Positions 56,369 through 64,000 of a stretch of DNA of 64,000 bases are shown one piece after another. Every line of letters begins with the position of its first letter. Positions within the stretch are counted from its first letter, which is position 1. Source of the DNA: Micromonospora tarapacensis (GTDB taxonomy: Bacteria; Actinomycetota; Actinomycetes; Mycobacteriales; Micromonosporaceae); contig NZ_JAHCDI010000004.1 in assembly GCF_019697375.1 (NCBI RefSeq), positions 62,001-126,000 of the forward strand, in the 5' to 3' direction. Position numbers and translations under genes: made by a program. The notes under the pieces are model-generated. The model was not told the origin of the DNA and searched no databases. It was given only the letters and a program-made list of their open reading frames with translations.

Positions 56369-56473
56369 GCCGGCCCGGCCACCTGGGTCGAAGCCGGCGG
56401 CCCGCCAGGTCGAAGCCGGCGGCCCGGGTCGGAGCTGGCTCGGCCGCGTGGTCGGAGCTGGCCCGGCCGCCTG
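56369..56473. repeat. Degenerate 22-25-bp tandem repeats after dgt
   Basis: Successive units resembling CGGCCGCCTGGTCGGAGCTGG, clearest as GTCGAAGCCGGCGGCCC twice (56388, 56409) and GTCGGAGCTGGC-CGGCCGC twice (56428, 56451). The unit resembles the last codons of dgt, suggesting slippage from the gene end. Confidence 0.65.
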
Positions 56474-56531
56474 ATCGCAGGCTCGCGTCGGGACCGGTGG
56501 GCGACGGGTGGGCGGGCGGCCCGCCGGCCGG

Positions 56532-56550
56532 TGAGGTTAGCCTAACCAAA
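56532..56550 (+). promoter_or_regulatory. Iron box (IdeR/DmdR site) over a leaderless promoter
   Basis: TGAGGTTAGCCTAACCAAA matches the 19-bp iron-box consensus at 16 positions (palindrome GGTTAG/CTAACC). The -10-like TAGCCT (56538-56543) is inside it and lies 6 nt before the ATG at 56550. Iron-loaded repressor would block transcription of the siderophore-interacting protein gene. Confidence 0.88.
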
Positions 56551-57393
56551 TGACGGAGCGCTCGAAGAAGGTCACCTCCGCCCGCGTGCTGCGCACCGGG
56601 CGGCCCACCGCGCACGTGATCCGGCTGGTGCTCGGCGGGGAGGAACTGGCCGGCCTGCCGGTCGGCGAGTTCACCGACCACTACATAAAGATCGTGTTTC
56701 CGGTCGCCGGGGTCGACCACCCGCGCCCGATCGACCTCGCCGCGATCCGTCGGGAACTGCCGCGCGAGCAGTGGCCCCGGCTGCGCGCGTACACGGTGCG
56801 CGCCTGGGACGCGGCGGTCGGTGAGTTGACCGTCGACGTGGTGCACCACGGCGACGAGGGGTTGGCCGGCCCGTGGGCCGCCGCGCTGCGGCCCGGCGAC
56901 GAGGTGCTGTTCGTCGGCCCGGGCGGGGCGTACGCGCCGAGCCCGGCGGCCGACTGGCATCTGCTGGTCGGCGACGAGCGCCCTGCCGGCGATCGCCGCC
57001 TCGCTGACCCGGCTGCCGGCCGACGCGCCCGCGTACGTGTTCGTCGAGGTCGACGGCCCGGCCGACGAGCAACCGCTGCCCAGTCCCGGCGCGGTCCAGC
57101 TGACCTGGCTGCACCGGGGCACCGGGCCGGTGGGCACGGCGCTGGTGGCCGCGGTGCGCGGGTGGGACTTCCCGCCCGGCCGGGTGCACGCCTTCGTGCA
57201 CGGCGAGGCGTCCTTCGTCCGCCAGTTGCGTCGGTTGCTGCGGGTGGAGCGGGGGGTGTCCCGGGAGTGGCTGTCCATCTCCGGCTACTGGCGCCAGGGG
57301 CTGGACGACGAGGGTTGGCGGGCCGCCAAGCCCGACTGGAACCTCCAGGTCGAGGCCGACGAACAGGCCCGGACCCCGGTGCCGCTCGGTTGA
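56550..57393 (+). CDS. Siderophore-interacting protein (ferric-siderophore reductase), frameshifted near 56982
   Basis: FAD-binding ViuB/SIP-type flavoprotein that releases iron from imported siderophores. N-terminal FAD domain (VTSARVLRTGRPTAHVIRLV, with RAYTVRAWD and EVLFVGPGGAYAP), then after a frame change near 56982 the NAD(P)H-binding half (LPAIAASLTRLPADAPAYVF, VHAFVHGEASFVRQLRRLLR, SISGYWRQGLDDEGWR). Removing one base or adding two in GACGAGCGCCCTG restores the join. The iron box immediately upstream confirms iron control. Confidence 0.88.
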
Positions 57394-57518
57394 CCATCGC
57401 ATCGATAACCGGCAAGGTGGCACACCAACGTGCCTGCCAGCGGTCAAAAGTCGACTGGTGGGCGTGATTTGTCGGAACCTCGGGTGACGATGGCAACGGA
57501 ACAGGAGGATGGTCAGGC

Positions 57519-59171
57519 GTGACCATGAGCGAGCAGCTTGACGAGAAACCCGGGAACGCCGGCACCGCCGGCAGGATCGACCGAGTGGTGCTCGGTCTGG
57601 GCGTCGGCGGGGTGCTCGCCGTGGTGGTCTGGGGCGTGCTGGCGCGCGGCTCGCTGGCCAGCGTCGGCGAGTCGGGCCTCGCCTGGGTGATCGACACGTT
57701 CGGCTGGTTCTTCGTGGTGGCGGCCAACGCCTTCCTGGTGCTGGCGGTGGTGCTGGCGCTGTCGCGCTTCGGCCGCATCCGGCTGGGCAGGGACGACGAC
57801 GAGCCGGAGTTCACGAACCTGGCCTGGATCGCCATGATGTTCAGCGCCGGCATGGGCATCGGCCTGGTCTTCTTCGCCGTCGCCGAGCCCATCCAGCACT
57901 ACGCCACGCCGCCACCGGCGACCGGCGTCGAGCCGCAGACCGGCGAGGCGGCCTCGGCGGCGATGCAGTACACCCTCTTCCACTGGACCCTGCACCCGTG
58001 GGCGATCTACGCGGTGGTGGCGCTGGCGCTGGCGTACTCGACGTTCCGCCGGGGCCGGCAGAACCGCATCTCGGCGGCGTTCCGGCCGCTCATCGGCGAC
58101 CGGGCCGACGGGGCCGTCGGCCGGATCATCGACCTGCTGGCCGTCTTCGCCACCGTCTTCGGCACCGCCACCAGCCTCGGTCTCGGCGCCCTCCAGGTCG
58201 CCGCCGGGCTGGACCTGGTCGCCGGCGTACCGGACAGCACCGCGGTGGAACTGGTGGTGATCGGGGCGCTCACGCTGGCCTTCGTGATCTCCGCCTTCAC
58301 CGGGCTGCACCGCGGCATCAAGTGGCTCTCCACCACCAACGTGGTGCTGGCCGTCGCTCTGATGTTCTTCGTATTCGTGATCGGGCCGACCATCTACACC
58401 CTTGAGGTGCTGCCCGCCTCGATCGGCGACTACCTGAGCAACCTGGTCAACATGTCCACCCGGACCGGAGCGTTCTCCGACCCCGCCTGGCTCGGCGGCT
58501 GGACCATCTTCTACTGGGCGTGGTGGATCTCCTGGGCGCCGTTCGTCGGCACCTTCATCGCCCGCATCTCCCGGGGGCGTACGGTCCGGCAGTTCCTGAT
58601 CGGCGTGCTGCTGGTGCCCAGCGGTGCCAGCGCCGTGTGGTTCGCGATCATGGGCGGCAGCGCGCTGCGGGCGCAGGACACCGGGGTTCGTGACCTGGTC
58701 GCGGACGCCACGACCAGCAGCGAGCAGGCCCTGTTCGGATTGCTCGACACGTTGCCGCTGGCGGCGTTGACCAGCGTGCTGGCCATGGTGCTCATCGCGC
58801 TCTACTTCGTCACGAGCGCCGACTCCGCCTCGCTGGTGCTCGGCTCGCTGACCTCCCGGGGCGCGCTGCGACCGCACCGGGTCCTCGTGGTCACCTGGGG
58901 GATCCTGATCGGCGCGGTCGCCGCGGTGCTGCTGCTCGCCGGTGGACTCGGCGCGCTCCAGCAGGCCACCATCATGATCGCGTTGCCGTTCGTGGTGGTG
59001 ATGCTCGGTCTGGCCGCCGCCCTGATCAAGGACATGGCCCGGGATCCACTGCTGGCCGCGCCGACGCGCAGCCGCCCGCACGGCCTGGCCGAGGCGGTGC
59101 GCGCCGCCCGGTCGTACGAGGAGGAGGAGCCGCCGCCGGTCCGGCGCTACCTGCGTCGCCGCCCTCGCTGA
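57519..59171 (+). CDS. BCCT-family transporter (betaine/carnitine/choline)
   Basis: 550-aa secondary transporter for quaternary-ammonium osmolytes, with 12 hydrophobic helices. Diagnostic segments are FSAGMGIGLVFFAVAEPIQH and the Trp-rich helix 8 region WTIFYWAWWISWAPFVGTFI ARISRGRT (written in two parts). GTG 57519 is 10 nt from AGGAGG; ATG 57525 is less well placed. The acidic/basic C-terminal tail (RSYEEEEPPPVRRYLRRRP) could sense osmotic state as in BetP. Ends at a 24-bp hairpin. Confidence 0.94.
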   Translation: MTMSEQLDEKPGNAGTAGRIDRVVLGLGVGGVLAVVVWGVLARGSLASVGESGLAWVIDTFGWFFVVAANAFLVLAVVLALSRFGRIRLGRDDDEPEFTNLAWIAMMFSAGMGIGLVFFAVAEPIQHYATPPPATGVEPQTGEAASAAMQYTLFHWTLHPWAIYAVVALALAYSTFRRGRQNRISAAFRPLIGDRADGAVGRIIDLLAVFATVFGTATSLGLGALQVAAGLDLVAGVPDSTAVELVVIGALTLAFVISAFTGLHRGIKWLSTTNVVLAVALMFFVFVIGPTIYTLEVLPASIGDYLSNLVNMSTRTGAFSDPAWLGGWTIFYWAWWISWAPFVGTFIARISRGRTVRQFLIGVLLVPSGASAVWFAIMGGSALRAQDTGVRDLVADATTSSEQALFGLLDTLPLAALTSVLAMVLIALYFVTSADSASLVLGSLTSRGALRPHRVLVVTWGILIGAVAAVLLLAGGLGALQQATIMIALPFVVVMLGLAAALIKDMARDPLLAAPTRSRPHGLAEAVRAARSYEEEEPPPVRRYLRRRPR

Positions 59172-59172
59172 C

Positions 59173-59226
59173 CGGTGCTGCCCGTACCGCGCCGGCTGCC
59201 GTGCCGGCGCGGTACGGGCAGCACCG
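59173..59226. terminator. Perfect 24-bp hairpin after the BCCT gene
   Basis: Arms 59173-59196 and 59203-59226 are exact complements with a 6-nt loop, 2 nt after the stop. The longest perfect stem in the window; a strong intrinsic-type terminator insulating dnaG. Confidence 0.88.
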
Positions 59227-59329
59227 TCCGACGACCCTCGGCGCGTCGCGGTCGCCGCCACCACCGGCCCCTCCCGGGCGCGGGCCGTCGGGCCGGCAGG
59301 GCAGGATGTAGGTGCGAGGGGGTGGCGGC

Positions 59330-61192
59330 ATGGCGGGGCGGATTCGGGACGAGGACATCGCGCTGGTCCGCGAGCGCACGTCCATCGCCGAGGTTATCTC
59401 CGACACGGTGACGCTGAAGTCGGCCGGCGGCGGCAACCTCAAGGGGCTCTGCCCGTTCCACGACGAGAAGAGCCCGTCGTTCAACGTGTCGCCCGCCCGC
59501 AACGTCTGGTACTGCTTCGGCTGCGGTGCCGGCGGCGACGCCATCAAGTTCCTGATGGACGCCGAGCACCTCAGCTTCGTCGAGGCCGTGGAACGGCTCG
59601 CCGCCCGGGCCGGGCTGCAACTGCGGTACGTGGCGGACGACCGGTCCGCGCCGCGGGTGAACCGCCCGCAGCAGGGGCAGCGGCAGCGGCTCGTCGCCGC
59701 GCACGCCGCCGCCGTCGAGTTCTACACCGCCCAGCTGACCACGGCCGGCGCGCGTACCGCCCGGGAGTTCCTGGCCGAGCGCGGTTTCGACCGGGCCGCC
59801 GCGCAGCGGTACGACTGCGGGTTCGCCCCCGACGGCTGGGACCCGCTCACCCGGCACCTGCGCCAGCGCGGCTTCAGTCACGACGAGCTGGTCACCGCGG
59901 GGCTGTCCCGGCCGGCCCGTTCGGGCAGCCTGATCGACCGGTTCCGGCGCCGGCTGCTCTGGCCGATCCGCGACCTCGCCGGCGACGTGATCGGCTTCGG
60001 CGCGCGCAAGCTCTTCGCCGACGACGACGGCCCGAAGTACCTGAACACCCCCGAGACGCCGATCTACAAGAAGTCCCACGTGCTCTACGGCATCGACCAG
60101 GCCAAGCGCGAGATCGCCAAGCAGGGCCGGGTGGTGGTGGTCGAGGGTTACACCGACGTGATGGCCTGTCACCTGGCCGGCGTACCGACCGCCGTGGCGA
60201 CCTGCGGCACCGCGTTCGGTGGCGATCACATCGGCGTGCTGCGCCGGCTGCTGCTCGACACCGACGCGGTCGCCGGTGAGATCATCTTCACCTTCGACGG
60301 CGACGCCGCCGGGCAGAAGGCCGCGCTGCGGGCCTTCGAGGACGACCAGCGTTTCGTCGGGCGTACCTTCATCGCGGTCAGCCCCGACAACATGGACCCC
60401 TGCGAGCTGCGCCTGGCAAAGGGTGACCTGGCGGTCCGTGACCTGGTCGCCCGCCGCGAGCCGTTGGTCGACTTCGCGCTGCGCCACGTGATCAGCCGGT
60501 ACGACCTGGAAACCGTCGACGGCCGGGTCGAGGCGATGCGCCGCGCCGCCCCGCTGGTGGCCAAGCTCAAGGATCGGGAGAAACGCCCGGAGTACGTCCG
60601 CAAGCTCGCCGGTGACCTCGGCATGGAGATCGAGCCGGTGCAGCGGGCGGTGCTGGCCGCCGCGTCGGGCCGACCGGCGGACGGGCCGGCGCGTCCCGCC
60701 CGCGGCGAACCGGCGGTGGACAGCCCGCAGTCGATGGTCGAGCGGGAGGCGCTCAAGCTGGCGTTGCAGGAGCCGGTGCTGGCCGGGCCGATGTTCGACG
60801 CGGTCGAGGAGGCCGACTACCGGCACCCCGTGCACGCGGCCGTCCGCGCCGCGCTCGCGGCGGCCGGCGGTGCCGCCACGGCGGCCGGTGGCGCGGTGTG
60901 GATCGAGTCGGTCCGGGACGCCTGTGCGGATCTCGCGGCCCGGGCGCTGGTCGGCGAGCTGGCCGTGGAACCATTGCGGATCGACGGCGAGCCCGACCCG
61001 AGGTACGTCTCGGTCACCATGGCCCAGTTGCAGTGGGGGTCGGTCACCGCGCGGGTCCGGGAGTTGAAGTCGCGGATCCAGCGGATCAACCCGGTCAGCA
61101 ACAAGGACGAGTACTTCGCCGCCTTCGGTGAGCTGCTCTCGCTGGAGCAGCACGCCCGCGCGTTGCGCGAGCAGGCGGCGGGAGGGCTGTAG
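59330..61192 (+). CDS. dnaG: DNA primase
   Basis: 620-aa replicative primase making RNA primers at the fork. Zinc-binding CHC2 domain (Cys41, His44, Cys62, Cys65; LCPFHDEKSPSF, YCFGCGAGGD), TOPRIM catalytic core (RVVVVEGYTDVMACHLAGV, FTFDGDAAGQKAALRAFED), and a C-terminal DnaB-interaction domain. ATG 59330 is preceded by GAGGGGG. Next gene follows 2 nt after the stop. Position after dgt matches the mycobacterial order. Confidence 0.97.
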   Translation: MAGRIRDEDIALVRERTSIAEVISDTVTLKSAGGGNLKGLCPFHDEKSPSFNVSPARNVWYCFGCGAGGDAIKFLMDAEHLSFVEAVERLAARAGLQLRYVADDRSAPRVNRPQQGQRQRLVAAHAAAVEFYTAQLTTAGARTAREFLAERGFDRAAAQRYDCGFAPDGWDPLTRHLRQRGFSHDELVTAGLSRPARSGSLIDRFRRRLLWPIRDLAGDVIGFGARKLFADDDGPKYLNTPETPIYKKSHVLYGIDQAKREIAKQGRVVVVEGYTDVMACHLAGVPTAVATCGTAFGGDHIGVLRRLLLDTDAVAGEIIFTFDGDAAGQKAALRAFEDDQRFVGRTFIAVSPDNMDPCELRLAKGDLAVRDLVARREPLVDFALRHVISRYDLETVDGRVEAMRRAAPLVAKLKDREKRPEYVRKLAGDLGMEIEPVQRAVLAAASGRPADGPARPARGEPAVDSPQSMVEREALKLALQEPVLAGPMFDAVEEADYRHPVHAAVRAALAAAGGAATAAGGAVWIESVRDACADLAARALVGELAVEPLRIDGEPDPRYVSVTMAQLQWGSVTARVRELKSRIQRINPVSNKDEYFAAFGELLSLEQHARALREQAAGGL

Positions 61193-61194
61193 AG

Positions 61195-61734
61195 ATGAAC
61201 CTTTTCCGCCGCCGGCCGAAGCTGCCACCGGCAGACCGGCCGCCGATGGCGCCCGACGAACGGGTGCTGGCCTGGGCCGCCGCCGGCAACGGCGAGGGCG
61301 ACGGGGTGGTGGTCGCCACCAGCCTCGGGCTCTGGCTGCCGGGCCGGGGCCACCGGATCGGCTGGCACGACATCGTCAAGGCCGTCTGGTCGGGCCGGGA
61401 GCTGACCGTGACCCCGGGCGAGCAGGTCGCCGAGCGGGACGGCTACCTGGTGGTGGCCGACCTGCCGGCCGAGCGGTACCTCCTGCTGGACCCGGCCGAC
61501 CTGCCGCACCAGGTACGCACCCGGGTCACCCGCTCCGTCGCGTACACCCAGCACCACGCGCTGCCCGGCGGATCCGGCCGGATCGTCGGCCGCCGGGTGC
61601 CCGGTCGCGACGGTCTGACCTGGACGGTCCACTACACCCCCGGCACCCCCACCGACACCCCCGACGTCCTCACCGAGACCAACCGCCTAGTCGCCACAGC
61701 CCGCACCACCACCACCACCCCTCAGAACCTCTGA
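61195..61734 (+). CDS. Conserved hypothetical protein downstream of dnaG
   Basis: 179-aa soluble protein: NLFRRRPKLPPADRPPMAPD, then a beta-rich domain (VVVATSLGLWLPGRGHRIGW, AERDGYLVVADLPAERYLLL) that looks PH-like. The tail is Thr/Pro-rich (ARTTTTTPQNL). It starts 2 nt after the dnaG stop, so it is cotranscribed with dnaG. Similar genes follow dnaG in other actinobacteria; function unknown. Confidence 0.78.
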   Translation: MNLFRRRPKLPPADRPPMAPDERVLAWAAAGNGEGDGVVVATSLGLWLPGRGHRIGWHDIVKAVWSGRELTVTPGEQVAERDGYLVVADLPAERYLLLDPADLPHQVRTRVTRSVAYTQHHALPGGSGRIVGRRVPGRDGLTWTVHYTPGTPTDTPDVLTETNRLVATARTTTTTPQNL

Positions 61735-61739
61735 CCTCC

Positions 61740-61846
61740 CCCATTCGCCCGCCCATTCGCCCGCCCATTCGCCGGCGATCATGGAGTTGTGGCGCCGGAA
61801 ATCAGGCGTATTGCCCTCTTTGTCAGGCGCCACAACTCCATGATCG
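61740..61846. repeat. 12-bp tandem repeats followed by a 71-bp palindrome (copy C)
   Basis: CCCATTCGCCCG three times (61740-61775), then perfect 21-bp arms 61776-61796 (CGATCATGGAGTTGTGGCGC plus C) and 61826-61846 around a 29-nt loop. Shares the GATCATGRAGTT arm core with the repeats at 15621 and 37911 but has a different loop, so a second subtype. Confidence 0.85.
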
Positions 61847-61895
61847 GCGCGGTAATCCGGTGGGAAGTGTCGGGGCGGGTGTTTAGGGTCCGGGG

Positions 61896-62828
61896 GTGAC
61901 TACGGGGCGATCGCTCATTCGGGCACGGGGGTTGGTGAAGCGGTTCGGCGACTTCATTGCCGTCGACGGCATCGACGTGGAGGTCTGCGCGGGTGAGGCG
62001 TTCGGTTTCCTGGGGCCCAACGGTGCCGGCAAGTCGTCCACCATGCGGATGGTCGGCTGCACCTCGCCGCCCAGCGGCGGAGAGCTGCGCATCCTGGGCA
62101 TGGATCCGGTGCGGGACGGGCCCGCCATCCGGGCCCGTCTCGGCGTGTGTCCGCAGCTCGACAACCTCGACCCGGAGCTGACCGTCCGGGACAACCTGAC
62201 GACGTACGCCCGCTACTTCGGCATCCCACGCCGGGTGGCCCGGGCGCGGGCCGCCGAGTTGCTCGACTTCGTGCAGCTCAGCGACCGGGCGGACAGCAAG
62301 GTCGAGCCGCTCTCCGGTGGCATGAAGCGCCGGCTCACCATCGCCCGCGCACTGGTCAACGAGCCGGACATCGTGCTGCTCGACGAGCCGACCACCGGCC
62401 TCGACCCGCAGGCCCGGCACCTGGTTTGGGAACGGTTGTTCCGGCTCAAGCAGCAGGGCGTCACGCTGGTGCTCACCACGCACTACATGGACGAGGCCGA
62501 GCAGCTCTGCGACCGGTTGGTCGTGATGGACGGCGGCCGGATCGTCGCCGAGGGGTCACCGCGCGCGCTCATCGAGCGGCATGCCACCCGCGAGGTGGTC
62601 GAACTGCGGTTCGCCGCCGAGTCGCAGGAGGCGTTCGCCGGCAAGCTGGACGCCCTGGGGGAGCGCATCGAGGTGCTGCCCGACCGGATCCTGGTCTACG
62701 TCCCCGACGGTGACGCGACGGTGGCCGAGGTCGCCGCGCTCGGCCTGCACCCGACAAACGTGCTGGTCCGGCGCAGCAGCCTGGAGGACGTCTTCCTGCA
62801 CCTCACCGGCCGCACCCTGGTCGACTGA
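61896..62828 (+). CDS. ABC-2 exporter ATP-binding protein (daunorubicin-resistance/nodI type)
   Basis: 310-aa ABC ATPase: Walker A GPNGAGKSSTMRM, Q-loop GVCPQLDNLDPELTV, signature LSGGMKRRLTIARAL, Walker B IVLLDEPTTGLDP, switch His LVLTTHYMDEAE. The C-terminal regulatory extension ends SLEDVFLHLTGRTL, the typical DrrA/NodI signature. GTG 61896 is 6 nt after TAGGGT with no ribosome site, so a leaderless start is likely. Two permease genes follow. Confidence 0.93.
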   Translation: MTTGRSLIRARGLVKRFGDFIAVDGIDVEVCAGEAFGFLGPNGAGKSSTMRMVGCTSPPSGGELRILGMDPVRDGPAIRARLGVCPQLDNLDPELTVRDNLTTYARYFGIPRRVARARAAELLDFVQLSDRADSKVEPLSGGMKRRLTIARALVNEPDIVLLDEPTTGLDPQARHLVWERLFRLKQQGVTLVLTTHYMDEAEQLCDRLVVMDGGRIVAEGSPRALIERHATREVVELRFAAESQEAFAGKLDALGERIEVLPDRILVYVPDGDATVAEVAALGLHPTNVLVRRSSLEDVFLHLTGRTLVD

Positions 62829-62857
62829 GCCACGCAGCGCAACGGGGGAAGATCACG

Positions 62858-63652
62858 ATGACACAACCGACGCGGGACCGACCCGCCCTGCCGCGGGTGC
62901 CGGCGCTGGCGGTGCTCGAATACCGCCTGGTGGGCTATCGGCGCACCTGGCGGGCCGGCGCCTTCTCGTCCTTCCTGCTGCCCACGTTGACCGTGCTCGG
63001 GTTCGGGGTGGGCGTCGGGGCGTACATCGGCGAGGGTGTCGGTGGCGTCTCCTACCTGGAGTGGGTCGTCGGAGGGCTGCTCGCCTCGACGGCGTTGCAG
63101 GTGGCGATCGGCGAGTCGACGTGGCCGGTCTTCGGCAACCTCCAGTGGAGCAAGATCTACTTCGGGCAGCGCTCGGCTCCGCTGCGGGTGGGCGACATCC
63201 TCGCCGGCCACCTGGCGTTCGTGCTGTTCCGGGTGCTGACCTCCATCATCGCGTTCCTTCTGGTGACCGGCGTGCTGGGGGCGCTGCGGTCGCCGTGGGC
63301 GGTGCTGGCGGTGCCGGTGGTCGCGCTGCTCGCGCTGGCCGTCGCCGCACCGACCTTCGCGTACGCGGCGTCGGTCGACTCGGACAGTTGGCTCGCCATG
63401 CTGTTCCGCTTCGCGGTGATCCCGATGACCCTGTTCGCCGGGGTGTTCTTCCCGGTCGAGTCGCTGCCGCTGGCGCTGCGCTGGCTCGCGTACGCCACGC
63501 CGCTCTGGCACGCCGTGGACCTGTGCCGGGCGGCGGTGCTCGGCGTCGCCCCGCAGTGGTCGGTCGCGGGCCACCTGTGCTACCTGGCCGCCTGGGCGGC
63601 CGGGGGATGGTTGCTCGCCCGCCGCGTCTTCGCCCGCCGGCTCGTCGTCTAG
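62858..63652 (+). CDS. ABC-2 type permease 1
   Basis: 264-aa membrane subunit with six hydrophobic segments (FSSFLLPTLTVLGFGVGVGA, WAVLAVPVVALLALAVAAPT, FAVIPMTLFAGVFFPVESLP). The FFPVESLP motif is characteristic of NodJ/DrrB-like permeases. It follows the ATPase gene by 29 nt with GGGGGAAG upstream of ATG 62858. Together with the next gene it should form a heterodimeric exporter channel; the substrate is unknown. Confidence 0.9.
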   Translation: MTQPTRDRPALPRVPALAVLEYRLVGYRRTWRAGAFSSFLLPTLTVLGFGVGVGAYIGEGVGGVSYLEWVVGGLLASTALQVAIGESTWPVFGNLQWSKIYFGQRSAPLRVGDILAGHLAFVLFRVLTSIIAFLLVTGVLGALRSPWAVLAVPVVALLALAVAAPTFAYAASVDSDSWLAMLFRFAVIPMTLFAGVFFPVESLPLALRWLAYATPLWHAVDLCRAAVLGVAPQWSVAGHLCYLAAWAAGGWLLARRVFARRLVV

Positions 63653-63661
63653 GAGAGGGTC

Positions 63662-64000
63662 ATGGTCACTCTGGTGCTGCCCCGGCTGGTCGACGTCTCG
63701 GCCGCGTCGCGGCGATCCGCGTCGGTCACCGAGCGGAACGTCGCCGCCCTGAAGTCCGTCTACTGGCTGCTGCTCATCTCCGGCTTCGTCGAGCCGCTGC
63801 TCTACCTGCTGTCCATCGGCGTCGGGGTGGGCGCGCTGATCGGCGACCTGACGCTGCCCGGCGGTGCGGTCGTCACGTACGCGGCCTTCGTCGCCCCGGC
63901 CATGCTCGCCTCGTCCGCGATGACCGGCGCGCTGGCGGAGACCACCTTCAACTTCTTCGGGAAGATGAAGTACATGAAGCTGTACGACGGGGTGATCGCC
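63662..64000 (+). CDS. ABC-2 type permease 2, truncated by the window end
   Basis: First 113 codons of a second ABC-2 permease, cut by the right edge. AGGAGAGGG precedes ATG 63662. N-terminal cytoplasmic part, then YWLLLISGFVEPLLYLLSIG and VVTYAAFVAPAMLASSAMTG hydrophobic segments; TTFNFFGKMKYMKLYDG is the usual amphipathic region of the family. Related to the upstream permease, so the exporter is ATPase plus two different permeases. Confidence 0.9.
   Translation, partial: MVTLVLPRLVDVSAASRRSASVTERNVAALKSVYWLLLISGFVEPLLYLLSIGVGVGALIGDLTLPGGAVVTYAAFVAPAMLASSAMTGALAETTFNFFGKMKYMKLYDGVIA

Overview
The window is high-GC actinobacterial DNA, most like Micromonospora or a close relative. The evidence is the strong G/C bias in third codon positions, frequent GTG starts, leaderless promoters (TANNNT 6-7 nt before the start codon), a Zur box, an IdeR-type iron box, and a gene backbone that matches the Mycobacterium tuberculosis Rv2368c-Rv2343c neighbourhood: phoH, ybeY, corC-like, cdd-like, era, recO, uppS, smtB-like arsR, zur, glyS, dgt, dnaG. 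The species cannot be named from this sequence alone.

Layout. 1-9.3 kb: phoH (entering from the left and carrying a class 3 intein), ybeY, a CorC-like membrane protein, a metal-site-less cytidine deaminase homologue, era, an acyltransferase, a DUF4097 lipoprotein, recO and uppS. 9.4-20.3 kb: gnd, a Tat-exported PHP phosphoesterase, a TPP-riboswitch-controlled thiamine/HMP ECF transporter (ykoE-ykoD-ykoC), a two-gene permease system, an alpha/beta hydrolase and a DUF6328 protein. 20.3-35.7 kb: an accessory island (below). 35.8-47.3 kb: acyl-CoA dehydrogenase, the arsR-zur operon next to the znuABC zinc importer with a Zur box, glyS and dusB. 47.5-64 kb: secreted C39-like protease, GH20 hexosaminidase, ppdK, roadblock protein, VOC protein, dgt, an iron-box-controlled siderophore-interacting protein, a BCCT transporter, dnaG, and an ABC-2 exporter running off the right edge.

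The accessory island is the most interesting part. A plus-strand operon with overlapping reading frames encodes a cytoplasmic subtilisin-like protease, a GAF protein, two radical SAM enzymes with extra C-terminal cysteines and a heme-oxygenase-like diiron protein. It is followed by a 59-residue peptide gene with an ideal Shine-Dalgarno site, a hairpin, a nucleotide-cyclase/AAA/TPR regulator and an MFS exporter. This reads as a RiPP biosynthetic cluster. Its promoter region carries 11-bp-period direct repeats, the classic SARP operator layout, and two SARP genes lie beside it. The larger one (SARP-NB-ARC-TPR) is followed after 45 nt by an unannotatable-by-length 42-codon gene for a Sec-exported peptide ending in WCGC and carrying a rare TTA codon. 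That arrangement recalls receptor/pheromone cassettes.

A caution on quality: seven genes (PHP esterase, ykoC twice, ykoD, a DUF4878-like protein, GH20, ppdK, siderophore-interacting protein) are broken by single-base-type frameshifts, mostly in or next to G/C runs. Their number, and the intactness of both halves of each, suggests draft-sequence indel errors more than decay. Each is annotated as one gene.
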